Below are positions 34,073-47,668 of a stretch of 64,000 nucleotides of DNA, piece after piece. This DNA comes from Lelliottia amnigena (lineage in GTDB: Bacteria > Pseudomonadota > Gammaproteobacteria > Enterobacterales > Enterobacteriaceae): positions 4,278,001 through 4,342,000 of the forward strand of contig LR134135.1 of NCBI GenBank assembly GCA_900635465.1, in the 5' to 3' direction. The notes beneath the pieces are model-generated. The model had not been told where the DNA came from. It saw only the letters and a list, made by a program, of their open reading frames with translations, and did no database searches. Position 1 is the first letter of the stretch, and every line of letters starts with the position of its first letter. The translations under genes were made by a program, and so were the position numbers.

Positions 34073-34849
34073 TTACGCCAGAATACGTGTGCCAATCGGC
34101 GTGCCGTTAAACAGCGCCGGGAGTTGTTCCGCGTGACGCCATGAGGCAATGTCCACCGGACGACCCAGGGTGCGCGCAGCGTCCAGCGCCGCGTTCACTT
34201 TTACAATCATGCCATCCGTAATGATGCCCTGAGAAATCAGCTGCTCCGCTTTTGCCGCCGTCATCTCGGCGATACGCTGGCCTTTACCGTCCAGAATGCC
34301 GCTCACGTCGGAAAGCAGAATCAGGTCAGCGCCCAGCGTGGCGGCCAGCGCCGTTGCGGCCTGATCGGCGTTCACGTTCATCAGTTGCCCTTCTTCGGTT
34401 ACCCCGATAGAGCTCACCACTGGCAAGAAACCGCCTTCCAGCAGCGTATTAATCAGCTTAGGCGAACCCGGCTGCGCCAGTCCAACGTGGCCCAACTCTT
34501 CGTCGAGCTGCGTCACTTTTACGCTGTCGCCATCGCCGAGGTACAGGCCGACCGACGCGATATGATGTTTCTTCGCCCATGACAGCAGCGTTTTGTTCGC
34601 CGTTCCCGCCAGCGCACCGGTGATGATGTCAATCTGATCGGCAGGCGTCACGCGCAGACCGTTCTTCTTTTTCACCGGCAAGTTGAGGCCTTTCATCAGC
34701 TCATCCACCACGCAGCCGCCGCCGTGAACAATCACCAGCGGACGTTGATGGGATTCGCGATAATCAACCAGCGCGCTAAACAGACGCTCCAGCGCTTCTT
34801 CGCTGTCCAGCAATACGCCACCGAGTTTGATAATTAATGGATTCATCAT
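34073..34849 (-). CDS. argB: acetylglutamate kinase
   Basis: 258 codons from ATG at 34849 ([19 protein letters not shown]). A GTG three bases upstream also lies in frame but is too close to the AAGGTG ribosome-binding site. It phosphorylates N-acetylglutamate, the second step to arginine. Amino-acid-kinase fold: KLGG near residue 8, VIVHGGG near 42, and [19 protein letters not shown]. Starts 6 nt after argC, so translation is probably coupled. Confidence 0.96.
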   Translation of the reverse strand: MMNPLIIKLGGVLLDSEEALERLFSALVDYRESHQRPLVIVHGGGCVVDELMKGLNLPVKKKNGLRVTPADQIDIITGALAGTANKTLLSWAKKHHIASVGLYLGDGDSVKVTQLDEELGHVGLAQPGSPKLINTLLEGGFLPVVSSIGVTEEGQLMNVNADQAATALAATLGADLILLSDVSGILDGKGQRIAEMTAAKAEQLISQGIITDGMIVKVNAALDAARTLGRPVDIASWRHAEQLPALFNGTPIGTRILA

Positions 34850-34855
34850 CACACC

Positions 34856-35860
34856 TTAAATAAGAGACTGGGTTTCAGCGTAGCCAAAACGAATATTTGC
34901 GCACTGCACAGCCTGAGCGGCAGCGCCTTTAAGAAGGTTATCTTCCGCCGCAACCACAATCAGATGCTCGCCCTGAACGGCAAAGCCGATGTCACAGAAC
35001 GGCAGACCGACTACATTTTTCAGCGCTGGCAGCACGTTGTCATACAGGCGGACCAGCGGTTTATTGGCATAGGCCTGCGTAAAGACTTCAGAAATCTGGT
35101 CTTTGGTCACGCCCGGCTTCAGACGGCAGGTAATGGTTTCCAGAATCCCGCGCGGGAAATTGCCCAGATGCGGTGTGAAAATCACCTCTGCACTCAGATG
35201 CGTGGTGATCTCCGGATGATGACGGTGGTTGAACACGCCATACGGTTGCAGACTCACTTCGCAGAAACTATTGGCAATCGCCGCCTTGCGCCCGGCACCG
35301 CTCACGCCGCTGGTGGCGTTGATCACCGGCCACTGATTGAGATCCAGCAGGTCAGCGTCGATCAGCGGTTTAAGCGAAAGCTGCGCCGCCGTCGGATAAC
35401 AACCCGGAACAGCGATCAGATTGGCTTCTTTTATCTTGTCGTCATTCCACTCCGCCAGGCCGTAGACCGCCTGCTCAAGCAGATCGGTATGCTGGTGAGT
35501 GAAACCGTAATATTTTTCGTAGAACGCACTGTCGTTTACGCGGAACGCGCCGGAGAGGTCAAACACCACACAACCCGCCGCCAAAAACTGCGGGGCCAGA
35601 TCGTGGCTGACTTCGTGCGCCGTGGCCAGAAACACCACGTCTACGCCACCAACAAACTCACTGATATCGGACATCGGCTGCAACGGGAGATCGACGATTC
35701 CCTTAAGTTGCGGATGCAAATCGGAAATTAACTTTCCCGCATCATTGCTTTGCGCTGAGACAGTCAAAGCGGTTATGGTCATATGAGGATGGCGATTCAC
35801 GTAGCTTACAAGCTCTGCGCCCGCATAACCGCTAGCGCCCACAATCAGCGTATTCAACAT
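34856..35860 (-). CDS. argC: N-acetyl-gamma-glutamyl-phosphate reductase
   Basis: 334 codons, as in E. coli. NADPH-dependent reduction of acetylglutamyl phosphate, the third arginine step. The nucleotide-binding [10 protein letters not shown] is at the N terminus, and the catalytic Cys is in [12 protein letters not shown] near residue 154. First gene of argCBH, divergent from argE across two ARG boxes. Confidence 0.97.
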   Translation of the reverse strand: MLNTLIVGASGYAGAELVSYVNRHPHMTITALTVSAQSNDAGKLISDLHPQLKGIVDLPLQPMSDISEFVGGVDVVFLATAHEVSHDLAPQFLAAGCVVFDLSGAFRVNDSAFYEKYYGFTHQHTDLLEQAVYGLAEWNDDKIKEANLIAVPGCYPTAAQLSLKPLIDADLLDLNQWPVINATSGVSGAGRKAAIANSFCEVSLQPYGVFNHRHHPEITTHLSAEVIFTPHLGNFPRGILETITCRLKPGVTKDQISEVFTQAYANKPLVRLYDNVLPALKNVVGLPFCDIGFAVQGEHLIVVAAEDNLLKGAAAQAVQCANIRFGYAETQSLI

Positions 35861-35883
35861 CGGGTTCCTTTACGATCAACGTT

Positions 35884-35922
35884 AGTGTATTTTTATTCAC
35901 ATTTAGTGCATGAATATTGATA
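35884..35922. promoter_or_regulatory. tandem ARG boxes (ArgR operator) between argC and argE
   Basis: Two 18-nt palindrome-like boxes, AGTGTATTTTTATTCACA at 35884-35901 and AGTGCATGAATATTGATA at 35905-35922, separated by 3 nt. Sequence and spacing are those of the E. coli bipolar argECBH operator, where ArgR-arginine represses both directions. Confidence 0.9.
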
Positions 35923-35948
35923 CTATCACGACCTAAGGTATGTCAACA

Positions 35949-37100
35949 ATGAAAATGAATTTACCACCCTTTATCGAGATTTACCGCGCCCTGATTGCCA
36001 CGCCGTCCATCAGTGCGACCGAAGAAGCGCTCGACCAGAGCAATGAGTCTTTAATCAATATGCTGGCTGGATGGTTTAGCGATCTCGGCTTTAAGGTGGA
36101 AGTTCAACCCGTTCCAGGAACCCGTCAAAAATTTAACCTGCTGGCCAGTGCCGGACAGGGTGCAGGCGGCCTTTTACTGGCTGGCCATACGGACACCGTG
36201 CCCTTCGATGATGGGCGCTGGACGCGCGATCCTTTCACGCTCACCGAGCATGACGGCAAGCTTTACGGTCTGGGTACCGCCGACATGAAAGGCTTTTTTG
36301 CCTTTATTCTCGATGCGCTGCGTGACGTTGATGTGAAGACGCTTAAAAAACCGCTATACATTCTGGCGACCGCCGACGAAGAAACCAGCATGGCGGGCGC
36401 GCGCTATTTCTCGGAAAACACCGCCATTCGCCCGGACTGCGCGATCATTGGCGAACCGACGTCACTGCAACCGATTCGGGCGCATAAAGGCCATATCTCT
36501 ACGGCGGTGCGCGTGTTGGGCCAGTCAGGCCACTCCAGCGATCCGGCACGCGGCGTCAATGCCATTGAGCTGATGCACGACGCCATTGGCCGCATCATGG
36601 TGCTGCGCGACGCCCTGAAAGAACGCTTCCACCACGACTCCTTCACCGTACCATATCCCACGCTCAATCTCGGTAGCCTGCACGGCGGCGATGCCTCTAA
36701 CCGCATCTGCGCCTGCTGCGAACTGCATATGGATATTCGCCCGCTGCCAGGCATGACGCTCGACGATCTCAATGGCTTACTGAGCGAAGCGCTGGCCCCG
36801 GTAAGTGAACGCTGGCCTGGCCGTCTGACCATTTTCGATCTGCATCCGCCAATTCCAGGTTACGAATGCCCGCCGGATCATCAATTGGTGCAAGTGGTTG
36901 AGAAACTGCTCGGCGAAAAAACGGACGTGGTGAACTACTGCACCGAAGCACCGTTTATCCAGACGCTGTGCCCGACGCTGGTGCTGGGTCCGGGCTCCAT
37001 CAATCAGGCCCACCAGCCGGATGAATACCTGGAAACGCGCTTTATTAAGCCCACTCGCGAGTTAATTACGCAGGTTGTGCATCACTTCTGCTGGCATTAA
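35949..37100 (+). CDS. argE: acetylornithine deacetylase
   Basis: 383 codons from [16 protein letters not shown], the E. coli length; an ATG three codons earlier (35940) is possible. M20 metallopeptidase family: zinc ligands in [12 protein letters not shown] (His80), [10 protein letters not shown], and the catalytic Glu in [12 protein letters not shown]. It releases ornithine from acetylornithine, the linear arginine pathway of enterics. Divergent from argCBH. Confidence 0.95.
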   Translation: MKMNLPPFIEIYRALIATPSISATEEALDQSNESLINMLAGWFSDLGFKVEVQPVPGTRQKFNLLASAGQGAGGLLLAGHTDTVPFDDGRWTRDPFTLTEHDGKLYGLGTADMKGFFAFILDALRDVDVKTLKKPLYILATADEETSMAGARYFSENTAIRPDCAIIGEPTSLQPIRAHKGHISTAVRVLGQSGHSSDPARGVNAIELMHDAIGRIMVLRDALKERFHHDSFTVPYPTLNLGSLHGGDASNRICACCELHMDIRPLPGMTLDDLNGLLSEALAPVSERWPGRLTIFDLHPPIPGYECPPDHQLVQVVEKLLGEKTDVVNYCTEAPFIQTLCPTLVLGPGSINQAHQPDEYLETRFIKPTRELITQVVHHFCWH

Positions 37101-37150
37101 CAACACGCTTTCCAAGGGGGCGAGAGCGTAAAAAAACAGCGCCGAGCTAT

Positions 37151-37184
37151 CCCCTCTCCCGGTGGGAGAGGGTCAGGTGAGGAC
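37151..37184. repeat. dispersed palindrome (CCCTCTCCC family)
   Basis: CCCCTCTCCCGGTGGGAGAGGG with the tail TCAGGTGAGGA, 50 nt after argE; may serve as its terminator. Confidence 0.78.
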
Positions 37185-37348
37185 AACATAACGCATGATC
37201 CCCATCACATTCCCATAAGCATCTCTTATCTGACGCGAAGCGAATTAAATTTCGTAAATTGCCTGCATTTATTCGTTTGCTGAACCGTTTTCGCAGCAAT
37301 TGACGACAGGGGTTTTACGTGGCTTTATAAAGGACAACTGAAAAATTA

Positions 37349-37475
37349 TGTCCGAGAGATTTCAAGCTGCGGCAAGGCGGCAACGAGCGCATCTTCGGAA
37401 ACTTACATAAGTAAGTGACCTGAGTGGGTGAGAGCAGCCAACACGGCTGTGGTTTGAAAGATGCAGGGCATTTAC
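37349..37475. repeat. ERIC element (127-bp enterobacterial palindrome)
   Basis: Contains AACTTACATAAGTAAGTGAC and GTGGGTGAGAGCAGCCAACA, matching the central ERIC consensus (CTTACATAAGTAAGTGACTGGGGTGAGCG), with flanking arms TTTCAAGCTGCGGCAAGGCGG and a Gly-rich right arm ending TTTGAAAGATGCAGGG. Confidence 0.85.
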
Positions 37476-37501
37476 AAAAATGATGGGGTGTCTGGGTTTA
37501 T

Positions 37502-40153
37502 ATGAACGAACAATATTCCGCGTTGCGTAGTAATGTCAGTATGCTCGGCAAAGTGCTGGGAGATACCATCAAGGATGCGCTAGGAGAGACTATTCTCGAC
37601 CGCGTCGAAACAATCCGTAAGCTGTCCAAATCCTCCCGTGCAGGAAATGAAGCTAATCGTCAGGAGCTGCTCACCACGCTGCAAAACCTGTCAAATGATG
37701 AGCTTCTGCCCGTGGCGCGTGCGTTCAGCCAGTTCCTGAATCTGGCTAACACCGCCGAGCAATACCACAGCATTTCGCCAAAAGGCGAAGGTGCCAGCAA
37801 CCCGGAAGTGATTGCCCGTACGCTCAGAAAACTCAAAGACCAGCCTGAACTGAACGAAGAGACCATCAAAAAAGCGGTTGAATCCCTCTCGCTGGAGCTG
37901 GTGCTGACTGCACACCCGACCGAAATCACCCGCCGTACGCTGATTCACAAAATGGGCGAAGTGAATAGCTGTCTCAAGCAGTTAGACAACAAAGACATCG
38001 TCGATTACGAACGTAACCAGCTGATGCGCCGCCTGCGCCAGCTGATCGCCCAGTCCTGGCACACCGATGAAATTCGCAAATATCGCCCAAGCCCGGTTGA
38101 TGAAGCCAAATGGGGTTTTGCGGTTGTCGAAAACAGCCTGTGGGAAGGCGTGCCGAACTACCTGCGCGAATTAAACGAACAGCTGGAAGAGAACCTTGGC
38201 TATCGCCTGCCGGTGGATTTTGTTCCGGTGCGTTTCACCTCCTGGATGGGTGGCGACCGCGACGGTAACCCCAATGTCACCGCCGAAATCACCCGCCATG
38301 TGCTGTTGCTCAGCCGCTGGAAAGCCACCGACCTGTTCCTGAAAGATATTCAGATCCTGATTTCTGAGCTGTCGATGGTTGAAGCCACGCCAGAACTGCT
38401 CGAACAAGTCGGCGAAGCCGGTGCAACCGAACCGTACCGCTTCTTGTTAAAAGGCCTGCGCGGCCAGCTGATGGCGACCCAAGCCTGGCTGGAAGCACGT
38501 TTGAAAGGCCAGCGCCTGCCAAAACCCGCAGGGCTGCTGAGTCAAAACGAACAGCTCTGGGACCCGCTGTACGCCTGTTATAAATCACTGCAAGCGTGCG
38601 GCATGGGCATCATCGCCAACGGTGAACTGCTCGACACCCTGCGCCGCGTGAAGTGTTTTGGCGTGCCTTTAGTGCGCATTGACGTGCGTCAGGAAAGCAC
38701 CCGCCATACCGAAGCGCTGGGCGAGTTGACCCGTTATCTTGGCATTGGCGATTACGAAAGCTGGTCAGAAGCCGACAAACAGGCGTTCCTGATCCGCGAA
38801 TTGAATTCCAAACGTCCACTTCTGCCACGCAGCTGGGAACCAAGCGAAGAAACCAGCGAAGTCCTCAACACCTGTAAAGCGATCGTCGATGCGCCAAAAG
38901 GATCGGTCGCGGCCTATGTGATCTCCATGGCCAAAACGCCGTCTGACGTGCTGGCCGTTCATTTGCTGTTGAAAGAAGCCGGTATCAGCTTTGCGCTGCC
39001 TGTCGCACCGCTGTTTGAAACCCTCGACGACCTGAATAATGCCAACGACGTGATGACCCAGTTGCTGAACATCGACTGGTATCGCGGCTTTATCCAGGGC
39101 AAACAGATGGTGATGATTGGCTATTCCGACTCCGCAAAAGACGCGGGCGTGATGGCGGCATCCTGGGCGCAGTACCAGGCACAAGATGCGCTGATCAAAA
39201 CCTGCGAAAAAGCCGGGATCGAATTAACGCTGTTCCACGGACGCGGCGGTTCTATCGGTCGCGGCGGTGCACCAGCTCATGCTGCACTGCTCTCTCAGCC
39301 CCCGGGCAGCCTGAAAGGCGGTTTGCGCGTCACCGAGCAGGGCGAGATGATTCGCTTTAAATACGGTCTGCCAGAAGTGACGATCAGCAGCCTGTCGCTC
39401 TACACCAGCGCGATTCTTGAAGCCAACCTGCTGCCGCCGCCTGAGCCGAAAGACGCATGGCGTCACATCATGGATGAGCTGTCGGATATCTCCTGCGACT
39501 TGTACCGTGGCTACGTGCGCGAAAACAAAGACTTCGTACCTTATTTCCGCTCGGCCACGCCAGAGCAGGAACTGGGCAAACTGCCGCTGGGTTCTCGTCC
39601 GGCAAAACGCCGTCCGACCGGCGGTGTGGAATCCCTGCGCGCGATTCCGTGGATCTTCGCCTGGACGCAAAACCGCCTGATGCTACCCGCCTGGCTGGGT
39701 GCCGGTGCAGCGCTGCAAAAAGTGGTGGAAGACGGTAAGCAGACTGAGCTTGAGACGATGTGCCGCGACTGGCCGTTCTTCTCCACGCGCCTGGGTATGC
39801 TGGAAATGGTGTTCTCCAAAGTCGACCTGTGGCTGGCGGAATACTACGATCAGCGTCTGGTGAAACCCGAACTGTGGGCGTTAGGTAAAGAGCTGCGCGA
39901 TCTGCTCGAAAGCGACATCAAAATTGTTCTGGATATCGCTAACGACTCCCATCTGATGGCTGATTTGCCGTGGATTGCCGAATCCATCCAGTTGCGAAAT
40001 ATCTACACCGACCCGCTAAACGTTCTGCAGGCTGAGCTGCTGCATCGCTCGCGCAAGGCCGAAGAAGAAGGCAAAGAGGCGGACCCACGCGTCGAACAGG
40101 CGCTGATGGTGACGATTGCGGGCGTTGCGGCAGGCATGCGTAACACCGGCTAA
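37502..40153 (+). CDS. ppc: phosphoenolpyruvate carboxylase
   Basis: 883 codons, as in E. coli. It carboxylates PEP to oxaloacetate, refilling the TCA cycle. Catalytic landmarks: [11 protein letters not shown] (His138), [23 protein letters not shown], the glycine loop [14 protein letters not shown] (Arg587) and the C-terminal MRNTG involved in allosteric aspartate binding. No lesions, which makes the neighbouring frameshifts in sthA and katG stand out. Confidence 0.98.
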   Translation: MNEQYSALRSNVSMLGKVLGDTIKDALGETILDRVETIRKLSKSSRAGNEANRQELLTTLQNLSNDELLPVARAFSQFLNLANTAEQYHSISPKGEGASNPEVIARTLRKLKDQPELNEETIKKAVESLSLELVLTAHPTEITRRTLIHKMGEVNSCLKQLDNKDIVDYERNQLMRRLRQLIAQSWHTDEIRKYRPSPVDEAKWGFAVVENSLWEGVPNYLRELNEQLEENLGYRLPVDFVPVRFTSWMGGDRDGNPNVTAEITRHVLLLSRWKATDLFLKDIQILISELSMVEATPELLEQVGEAGATEPYRFLLKGLRGQLMATQAWLEARLKGQRLPKPAGLLSQNEQLWDPLYACYKSLQACGMGIIANGELLDTLRRVKCFGVPLVRIDVRQESTRHTEALGELTRYLGIGDYESWSEADKQAFLIRELNSKRPLLPRSWEPSEETSEVLNTCKAIVDAPKGSVAAYVISMAKTPSDVLAVHLLLKEAGISFALPVAPLFETLDDLNNANDVMTQLLNIDWYRGFIQGKQMVMIGYSDSAKDAGVMAASWAQYQAQDALIKTCEKAGIELTLFHGRGGSIGRGGAPAHAALLSQPPGSLKGGLRVTEQGEMIRFKYGLPEVTISSLSLYTSAILEANLLPPPEPKDAWRHIMDELSDISCDLYRGYVRENKDFVPYFRSATPEQELGKLPLGSRPAKRRPTGGVESLRAIPWIFAWTQNRLMLPAWLGAGAALQKVVEDGKQTELETMCRDWPFFSTRLGMLEMVFSKVDLWLAEYYDQRLVKPELWALGKELRDLLESDIKIVLDIANDSHLMADLPWIAESIQLRNIYTDPLNVLQAELLHRSRKAEEEGKEADPRVEQALMVTIAGVAAGMRNTG

Positions 40154-40167
40154 CGGTTTTCCGAATC

Positions 40168-40199
40168 AAAAGGTCACACAGGGTGTGGCCTTTTTTTTG
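40168..40199 (+). terminator. terminator after ppc
   Basis: AAAGGTCACACAGGGTGTGGCC followed by eight T, 15 nt past the stop. Confidence 0.85.
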
Positions 40200-40329
40200 C
40201 CCAAAAATCCCCCACCTTAGATTTAGCGCAACAAATGCCAGCTACTGTGGCGGTAAAGTCACAATAGTGACGTTCGAGCACGACGGGAAAAACGCGTTTA
40301 GTAACCTCAACCTCTATGGGAGAAATGTT

Positions 40330-41433
40330 ATGGACCGTATCATTCAATCACCGGGCAAATACATTCAGGGTGCAGATGCCCTCACTCGACTCGGCGACTA
40401 TCTCAAACCGCTGGCAAAACGCTGGCTGGTTGTCGGGGATAAGTTTGTTTTAGGCTTTGCGGAAGAAACCTTGCGCCAAAGTTTCAAACAGGCAGAACTG
40501 CACGTCGAAATCGCGCCATTTGGCGGCGAATGTTCACAAAATGAGATCGACCGTCTGCGCAAGCTGGCCAAAGGCGCTGACTGTCAGGCCGTGCTAGGTA
40601 TTGGCGGCGGTAAAACGCTCGATACCGCTAAAGCATTAGCGCATTTTATGGATGTACCGGTGGCCATCGCGCCAACCATTGCCTCTACGGATGCACCGTG
40701 TAGCGCCCTTTCAGTCATCTACACCGACAGCGGCGAGTTCGATCATTACCTTATGCTCCCGCACAATCCCAATATGGTTATCGTCGATACCAAAATCGTG
40801 GCGGGTGCGCCTGCGCGTCTTCTGGCCGCAGGGATTGGCGATGCGCTGGCGACCTGGTTTGAGGCGCGCGCCTGCTCACGCAGCGGTGCCACCACCATGG
40901 CCGGAGGAAAATGCACGCAGGCAGCTCTCGCGCTGGCGGAGCTTTGCTATAACACGCTGATTGAAGAGGGAGAAAAGGCGATGCTGGCAGCGGAACAGCA
41001 TGTCGTCACGCCGGCCCTTGAGCGCGTCGTCGAAGCCAATACCTACCTCAGCGGCGTGGGCTTTGAGAGTGGTGGACTGGCCGCAGCCCACGCGATACAC
41101 AATGGGCTGACGGCGATTCCGGATGCGCACCATTACTATCACGGTGAAAAAGTCGCGTTCGGCACGCTCACCCAGCTGGTGCTGGAAAACGCGCCGGTAG
41201 AAGAGATCGAAACGGTTGCCGCACTGTGTCACAGCGTTGGGCTGCCCATCACCCTGGCACAGCTGGGTATCAAAGAAGATGTTCCTGCCAAGATGCGTCT
41301 GGTGGCAAAAACTGCCTGCGCGGAAGGCGAAACCATTCACAATATGCCGGGCGGCGTGACGCCAGATGAGGTATATGCAGCGCTGCTGGTCGCCGATCAG
41401 TATGGTCAGCGTTGCCTGCATGAGTGGGAATAA
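40330..41433 (+). CDS. gldA: glycerol dehydrogenase
   Basis: 367 codons from [15 protein letters not shown], the E. coli length; the frame is open far upstream but that part overlaps the ppc terminator. NAD+- and zinc-dependent oxidation of glycerol to dihydroxyacetone, iron-containing-alcohol-dehydrogenase family. The NAD loop [13 protein letters not shown] is near 94, and zinc ligands are in GIGDALATW (Asp), AAHAIHNGL and [10 protein letters not shown] (His residues). In E. coli it lies near ppc and metF as here. Frame intact. Confidence 0.95.
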   Translation: MDRIIQSPGKYIQGADALTRLGDYLKPLAKRWLVVGDKFVLGFAEETLRQSFKQAELHVEIAPFGGECSQNEIDRLRKLAKGADCQAVLGIGGGKTLDTAKALAHFMDVPVAIAPTIASTDAPCSALSVIYTDSGEFDHYLMLPHNPNMVIVDTKIVAGAPARLLAAGIGDALATWFEARACSRSGATTMAGGKCTQAALALAELCYNTLIEEGEKAMLAAEQHVVTPALERVVEANTYLSGVGFESGGLAAAHAIHNGLTAIPDAHHYYHGEKVAFGTLTQLVLENAPVEEIETVAALCHSVGLPITLAQLGIKEDVPAKMRLVAKTACAEGETIHNMPGGVTPDEVYAALLVADQYGQRCLHEWE

Positions 41434-41442
41434 CGTCTGACA

Positions 41443-41474
41443 TAAAAAATCCCCGCCGAGGCGGGGATTTTTAT
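41443..41474. terminator. bidirectional terminator between gldA and katG
   Basis: AAAAAATCCCCGCC-GA-GGCGGGGATTTTT, symmetrical A and T runs between two converging genes. Confidence 0.9.
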
Positions 41475-41491
41475 TTATGACTGATGTCTGA

Positions 41492-43700
<2,209 letters not shown>

Positions 43701-43852
43701 TTAAGATATACACCGAAGCCAGATAGGTATAATTGAGATAACCCACAGATTCGATAGTTATTACCGTTTAAATTACCCTGGAAAATGTAAGCTTTTTTAG
43801 TGAATCGGTAAAAATGCCGTCAGGCCGGAGAAGGGCGGAAGGTCAGATAAGC

Positions 43853-43875
43853 AAAAACCCTCCGAAGAGGGTCAT
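43853..43875 (-). terminator. terminator after metF
   Basis: Minus strand ACCCTC-TTC-GGAGGGTTTTT, immediately after the metF stop. Confidence 0.82.
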
Positions 43876-43879
43876 GAGA

Positions 43880-44773
<894 letters not shown>

Positions 44774-44810
44774 TTACCTCATCAATCGCGTGATAATTAT
44801 TGCTCGTTAT

Positions 44811-44842
44811 AAACATCTATCCATTTAGACGTCTGGATGTAA
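44811..44842. promoter_or_regulatory. met boxes upstream of metF
   Basis: A perfect 8-nt met box AGACGTCT at 44827-44834, flanked on the 8-nt grid by weaker boxes (ATCCATTT, GGATGTAA). MetJ with SAM binds such tandem arrays. Confidence 0.8.
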
Positions 44843-44953
44843 AAATGACGGAAAACGCGAATGCCGTCAACTGAAATAATCAGTCATAACGGTGAGGAAT
44901 GTTCAGGCAAGATGAAAGATGTTCATGATGGCGGGGAAAGAGTGCGGTTTGAT

Positions 44954-44987
44954 GCCCTCACCCCAGCCCTCTCCCACAGGGAGAGGG
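44954..44987. repeat. dispersed palindrome (CCCTCTCCC family), reverse orientation
   Basis: GCCCTCACCCCAGCCCTCTC then CCACAGGGAGAGGG: the tail lies on the left, so this copy is inverted relative to 45179-45213. Confidence 0.8.
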
Positions 44988-44989
44988 GG

Positions 44990-45158
44990 GAAGACAACCC
45001 TTTCGCCGCATTGCGATGAGGGAGGAAAAAATCCTTTCGCCGTATTGTGATGAGGCAGAAAACAATCCTTTCGCCACATTGTAATGAGGGAGAAAACAGT
45101 CCGTTCGCCGCGTAAGGAACAGGGAGAAAACAGTTCCTCTTATTTGCGGAGACTGGGA
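44990..45158. repeat. five imperfect tandem 34-nt repeats
   Basis: Units at 44990-45023, 45024-45057, 45058-45091, 45092-45125 and 45126-45158 (33 nt). Core: GAAAACAATCCTTTCGCC, then (A/G)(C/T)ATTGTGATGAGGGA. Units 1-3 are close copies, unit 4 is diverged and unit 5 is recognisable only at its ends. There are no unique spacers, so this is a plain tandem array. Confidence 0.88.
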
Positions 45159-45178
45159 GAAGACCGCCCCGAACGATT

Positions 45179-45213
45179 CCCTCTCCCGTGGGAGAGGGTT
45201 AGGGTGAGGGCAT
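45179..45213. repeat. dispersed palindrome (CCCTCTCCC family)
   Basis: CCCTCTCCCGTGGGAGAGGG with the tail TTAGGGTGAGGGCAT, 21 nt from the metL stop. Confidence 0.8.
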
Positions 45214-45233
45214 CAAACGATGCAGAGCAAAAA

Positions 45234-47666
45234 CTACAGCAGTTGCGCCAGACGGTTAATATCCGACTGAATGGCACCGGCAGTCACATCACGCCCCGCG
45301 CCTGGCCCACGAATCACCAGCGGATTATCGCGATACCAGCGGCTTTCGATGGCAAAGACGTTATCGCACGGCAGCAGCGCCGCCAGCGGATGCTCCGGAC
45401 GCACCGCTTCCACACCCACACGGGCTTTACCGTTGGCATCAAAACGCGCCACGTAGCGCAGCACTAGCCCCATCTCTTGCGCGGCCTCCAGACGTTGCAC
45501 CATCTGGTCGTTCAGCTCATCACCATTTTCAAAGAAGTGATCGACTGACCCCTCTTCGCAGCCCGCAGGAACTAACGATTCCACACGCACCTGGCCCGGC
45601 TCGATATCGTAACCCGCCTCACGCGCCAGAATCACCAGCTTGCGCATCACGTCTTTCCCGGCCAGATCCACACGCGGATCGGGCTCGGTCAGCCCCTGCT
45701 GCCACGCCTGATCGACCAGGTCGGTGAACGGCACCGTGCCGTCGAACTGCAGGAACAGCCACGAAAGTGTCCCGGAGAAAATCCCGCTGATCGCTAAAAT
45801 GCTGTCGCCACTGTCAATCAGATCCCGCACCGTATGGTTAACCGGTAAGCCAGCGCCTACGGTGGCGTTGTACAACCAGTGACGCCCGGTTTTTTCAAAC
45901 GCATCGTGAATCTGACGGTATTTATCGGTGCTGCTCGCGCCCGCCAGTTTATTCGCGCTGATGACATGGAAACCATGGCTGGCGAAATCCAGATACTGGT
46001 CGGCAAGCTGTTCGCTGGCCGTAACATCCAGCACCACTAAATCGTCGTACGGGTGCGCACGCATCCACAGGAACAGCGACTCTTCATCCTGCTCGACGGC
46101 TTCGTCATTGAAGAATGCGAGCGCGCGGCTGGCGTCCAGCCCTTCGTAATTGAGCAGGCTACGGCGACTGTCCACAACGCCTGCCAGTACAAATTCAAAT
46201 CCGGTACGCGCCGACAGCGTCGTTTGCTCGCGAGCGAACAGCTCCAGCCAGCGGGAACCGATATTACCTTTACCAAACAGCACCAGACCGATACGTTTTT
46301 CCGCGCGGAACAGCGTGGTGTGCAGGCCTTGAATCAGACTCTCGGTTGGCCCCTTACGCAGCACGGCAACCAGGCTGATGCCCTCCTCCGACTGCCAGGT
46401 AAATTCGACCGGCTGACCTTTCAACTGTTGCCAGAAACGGTGGCAATGCAGCGGGTTACGCGAGACACCCGCGCCGACCATCGCCACCAGCGCCAGGCCT
46501 TGACGCAGACGGAGTTCGCCCGGCAAACCAGCTTCATCCAGCATTTTGAGCGCGCTGTCGGCCACTTCCGCGGTATAGCAGAATTGCAGTAAATGACGAT
46601 CGCTGTGCACGCCAACCGCCAGCGGACGCACCTGCGCACGCTTGAGAATTAAATCGATATCTTTATGCGCCAGCTTGACGTCCTGGCCCGCCGGCACCTG
46701 GAACTCAATCAGGCAAATATCATCGTGACTGGTGACAATACGTGCGCCCGTACCCGACGCCAGAACGCGTTCGATGCGCGTGGAACCCTGATCCGGCGTG
46801 TAGCTGCAGCGCAGTTGCAAATCAATATCGCTTCCGGAAACCGGCTGCAGCGTACGCGCATGCAGAACCGGAGCCGCGAGACGTGCCAGCTCGCTGGCTT
46901 CGTCCAGACGCAGCAGCGGCAGCAGACAGGCATCTTTGACTTTGCGGGGATCGGCACTGTAGACGCCGGCCACATCGCTCCAGATGGTGACGCGAGACGC
47001 TCCCGCCAGTGCACCGATTTGCGTGGCGGAATAGTCAGAGCCGTTACGGCCCAACAGCACGGTTTCACCCGCGTTGCTGCGGCTGATAAAGCCGGTGACA
47101 ACGATACGTTTACCCGGATGCTGCACCAAAAGCTGTTGCAGCAGCGGATAAGATAACCCTTCGTCGACCTGCGGCTGCGCAGCACGTTCGGCGCGCAGGA
47201 AATCGCGTGCGTCCAGCCAGGCGGCCTCGAGACCTTGCTGTTCCAGCACTGCGGCCATCAGGCGCGCAGACCAGACTTCACCGTGGCCGACCACTTCAGC
47301 GTAAACCGCATCGTTAATGCCGCTGTCCAGCAGCGCCGCAAGGCGCTCAAGATCGTGAACAAAAGCGCTGATCAGCCCGTCAGCCGCTTGCGCGGGCAGC
47401 AGGCCGGAAATCAAATCGCTCTGATAACGGCGTAACGTTTGTTGAACCTGATGCGCAGAAAGACGATCGGTCTGGCTCAGTTTGAGCCAGCTAATCAACT
47501 GGTTGGTAGTGCTGCCCGCCGCCGAGACAACCATCATGTCGCCCGGCATCGAATACTCCGCCATGATCCCTGCAACACGCAGGTAACATTTCACATCAGC
47601 AAGACTACTACCACCAAACTTATGCAGTTGACGACCCTTCGCCCCTGCCTGCGCTATCACACTCAT
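45234..47666 (-). CDS. metL: bifunctional aspartokinase II / homoserine dehydrogenase II
   Basis: 810 codons, as in E. coli. The N-terminal aspartokinase starts with HKFGGSSLADVKCY and has LGRNGSDYSATQIG. A central degenerate ACT region follows, then the homoserine dehydrogenase with its NAD loop LFGKGNIGSRWLE near residue 465 and catalytic-site NATVGAGLPV and DPRVDLAGKDV. It supplies the methionine branch. It starts 2 nt after the metB stop, so metBL is one operon. Frame intact across 2.4 kb. Confidence 0.97.
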   Translation of the reverse strand: MSVIAQAGAKGRQLHKFGGSSLADVKCYLRVAGIMAEYSMPGDMMVVSAAGSTTNQLISWLKLSQTDRLSAHQVQQTLRRYQSDLISGLLPAQAADGLISAFVHDLERLAALLDSGINDAVYAEVVGHGEVWSARLMAAVLEQQGLEAAWLDARDFLRAERAAQPQVDEGLSYPLLQQLLVQHPGKRIVVTGFISRSNAGETVLLGRNGSDYSATQIGALAGASRVTIWSDVAGVYSADPRKVKDACLLPLLRLDEASELARLAAPVLHARTLQPVSGSDIDLQLRCSYTPDQGSTRIERVLASGTGARIVTSHDDICLIEFQVPAGQDVKLAHKDIDLILKRAQVRPLAVGVHSDRHLLQFCYTAEVADSALKMLDEAGLPGELRLRQGLALVAMVGAGVSRNPLHCHRFWQQLKGQPVEFTWQSEEGISLVAVLRKGPTESLIQGLHTTLFRAEKRIGLVLFGKGNIGSRWLELFAREQTTLSARTGFEFVLAGVVDSRRSLLNYEGLDASRALAFFNDEAVEQDEESLFLWMRAHPYDDLVVLDVTASEQLADQYLDFASHGFHVISANKLAGASSTDKYRQIHDAFEKTGRHWLYNATVGAGLPVNHTVRDLIDSGDSILAISGIFSGTLSWLFLQFDGTVPFTDLVDQAWQQGLTEPDPRVDLAGKDVMRKLVILAREAGYDIEPGQVRVESLVPAGCEEGSVDHFFENGDELNDQMVQRLEAAQEMGLVLRYVARFDANGKARVGVEAVRPEHPLAALLPCDNVFAIESRWYRDNPLVIRGPGAGRDVTAGAIQSDINRLAQLL

Positions 47667-47668
47667 GA

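Larger units (their letters stand above)
37101..37501. other. argE-ppc intergenic region
   Basis: 401 nt without a gene. It holds a CCCCTCTCCC palindrome (37151-37184), an AT-rich part with probable ppc promoter sequences (about 37210-37320), and an ERIC element (37349-37475). Confidence 0.7.
44843..45233. other. metF-metL gap filled with repeats
   Basis: About 390 nt without a believable gene. It contains a CCCTCACCCCAGCCCTCTCCC palindrome (44954-44987), five tandem 34-nt units (44990-45158) and a second palindrome in the opposite orientation (45179-45213) just after the metL stop. Confidence 0.8.

Noticed and set aside
40183..40329. 49-residue N-terminal extension of GldA
   Set aside because: It begins inside the ppc terminator; the conserved GldA start is at 40330.
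44990..45158. Small CRISPR array
   Set aside because: The 34-nt units are contiguous, with no unique spacers between repeats, and no cas genes are nearby.
45084..45467. 127-codon frame over the tandem repeats and the end of metL
   Set aside because: It runs through the repeat array and antisense to metL; the composition is that of the repeats and no family is recognisable.
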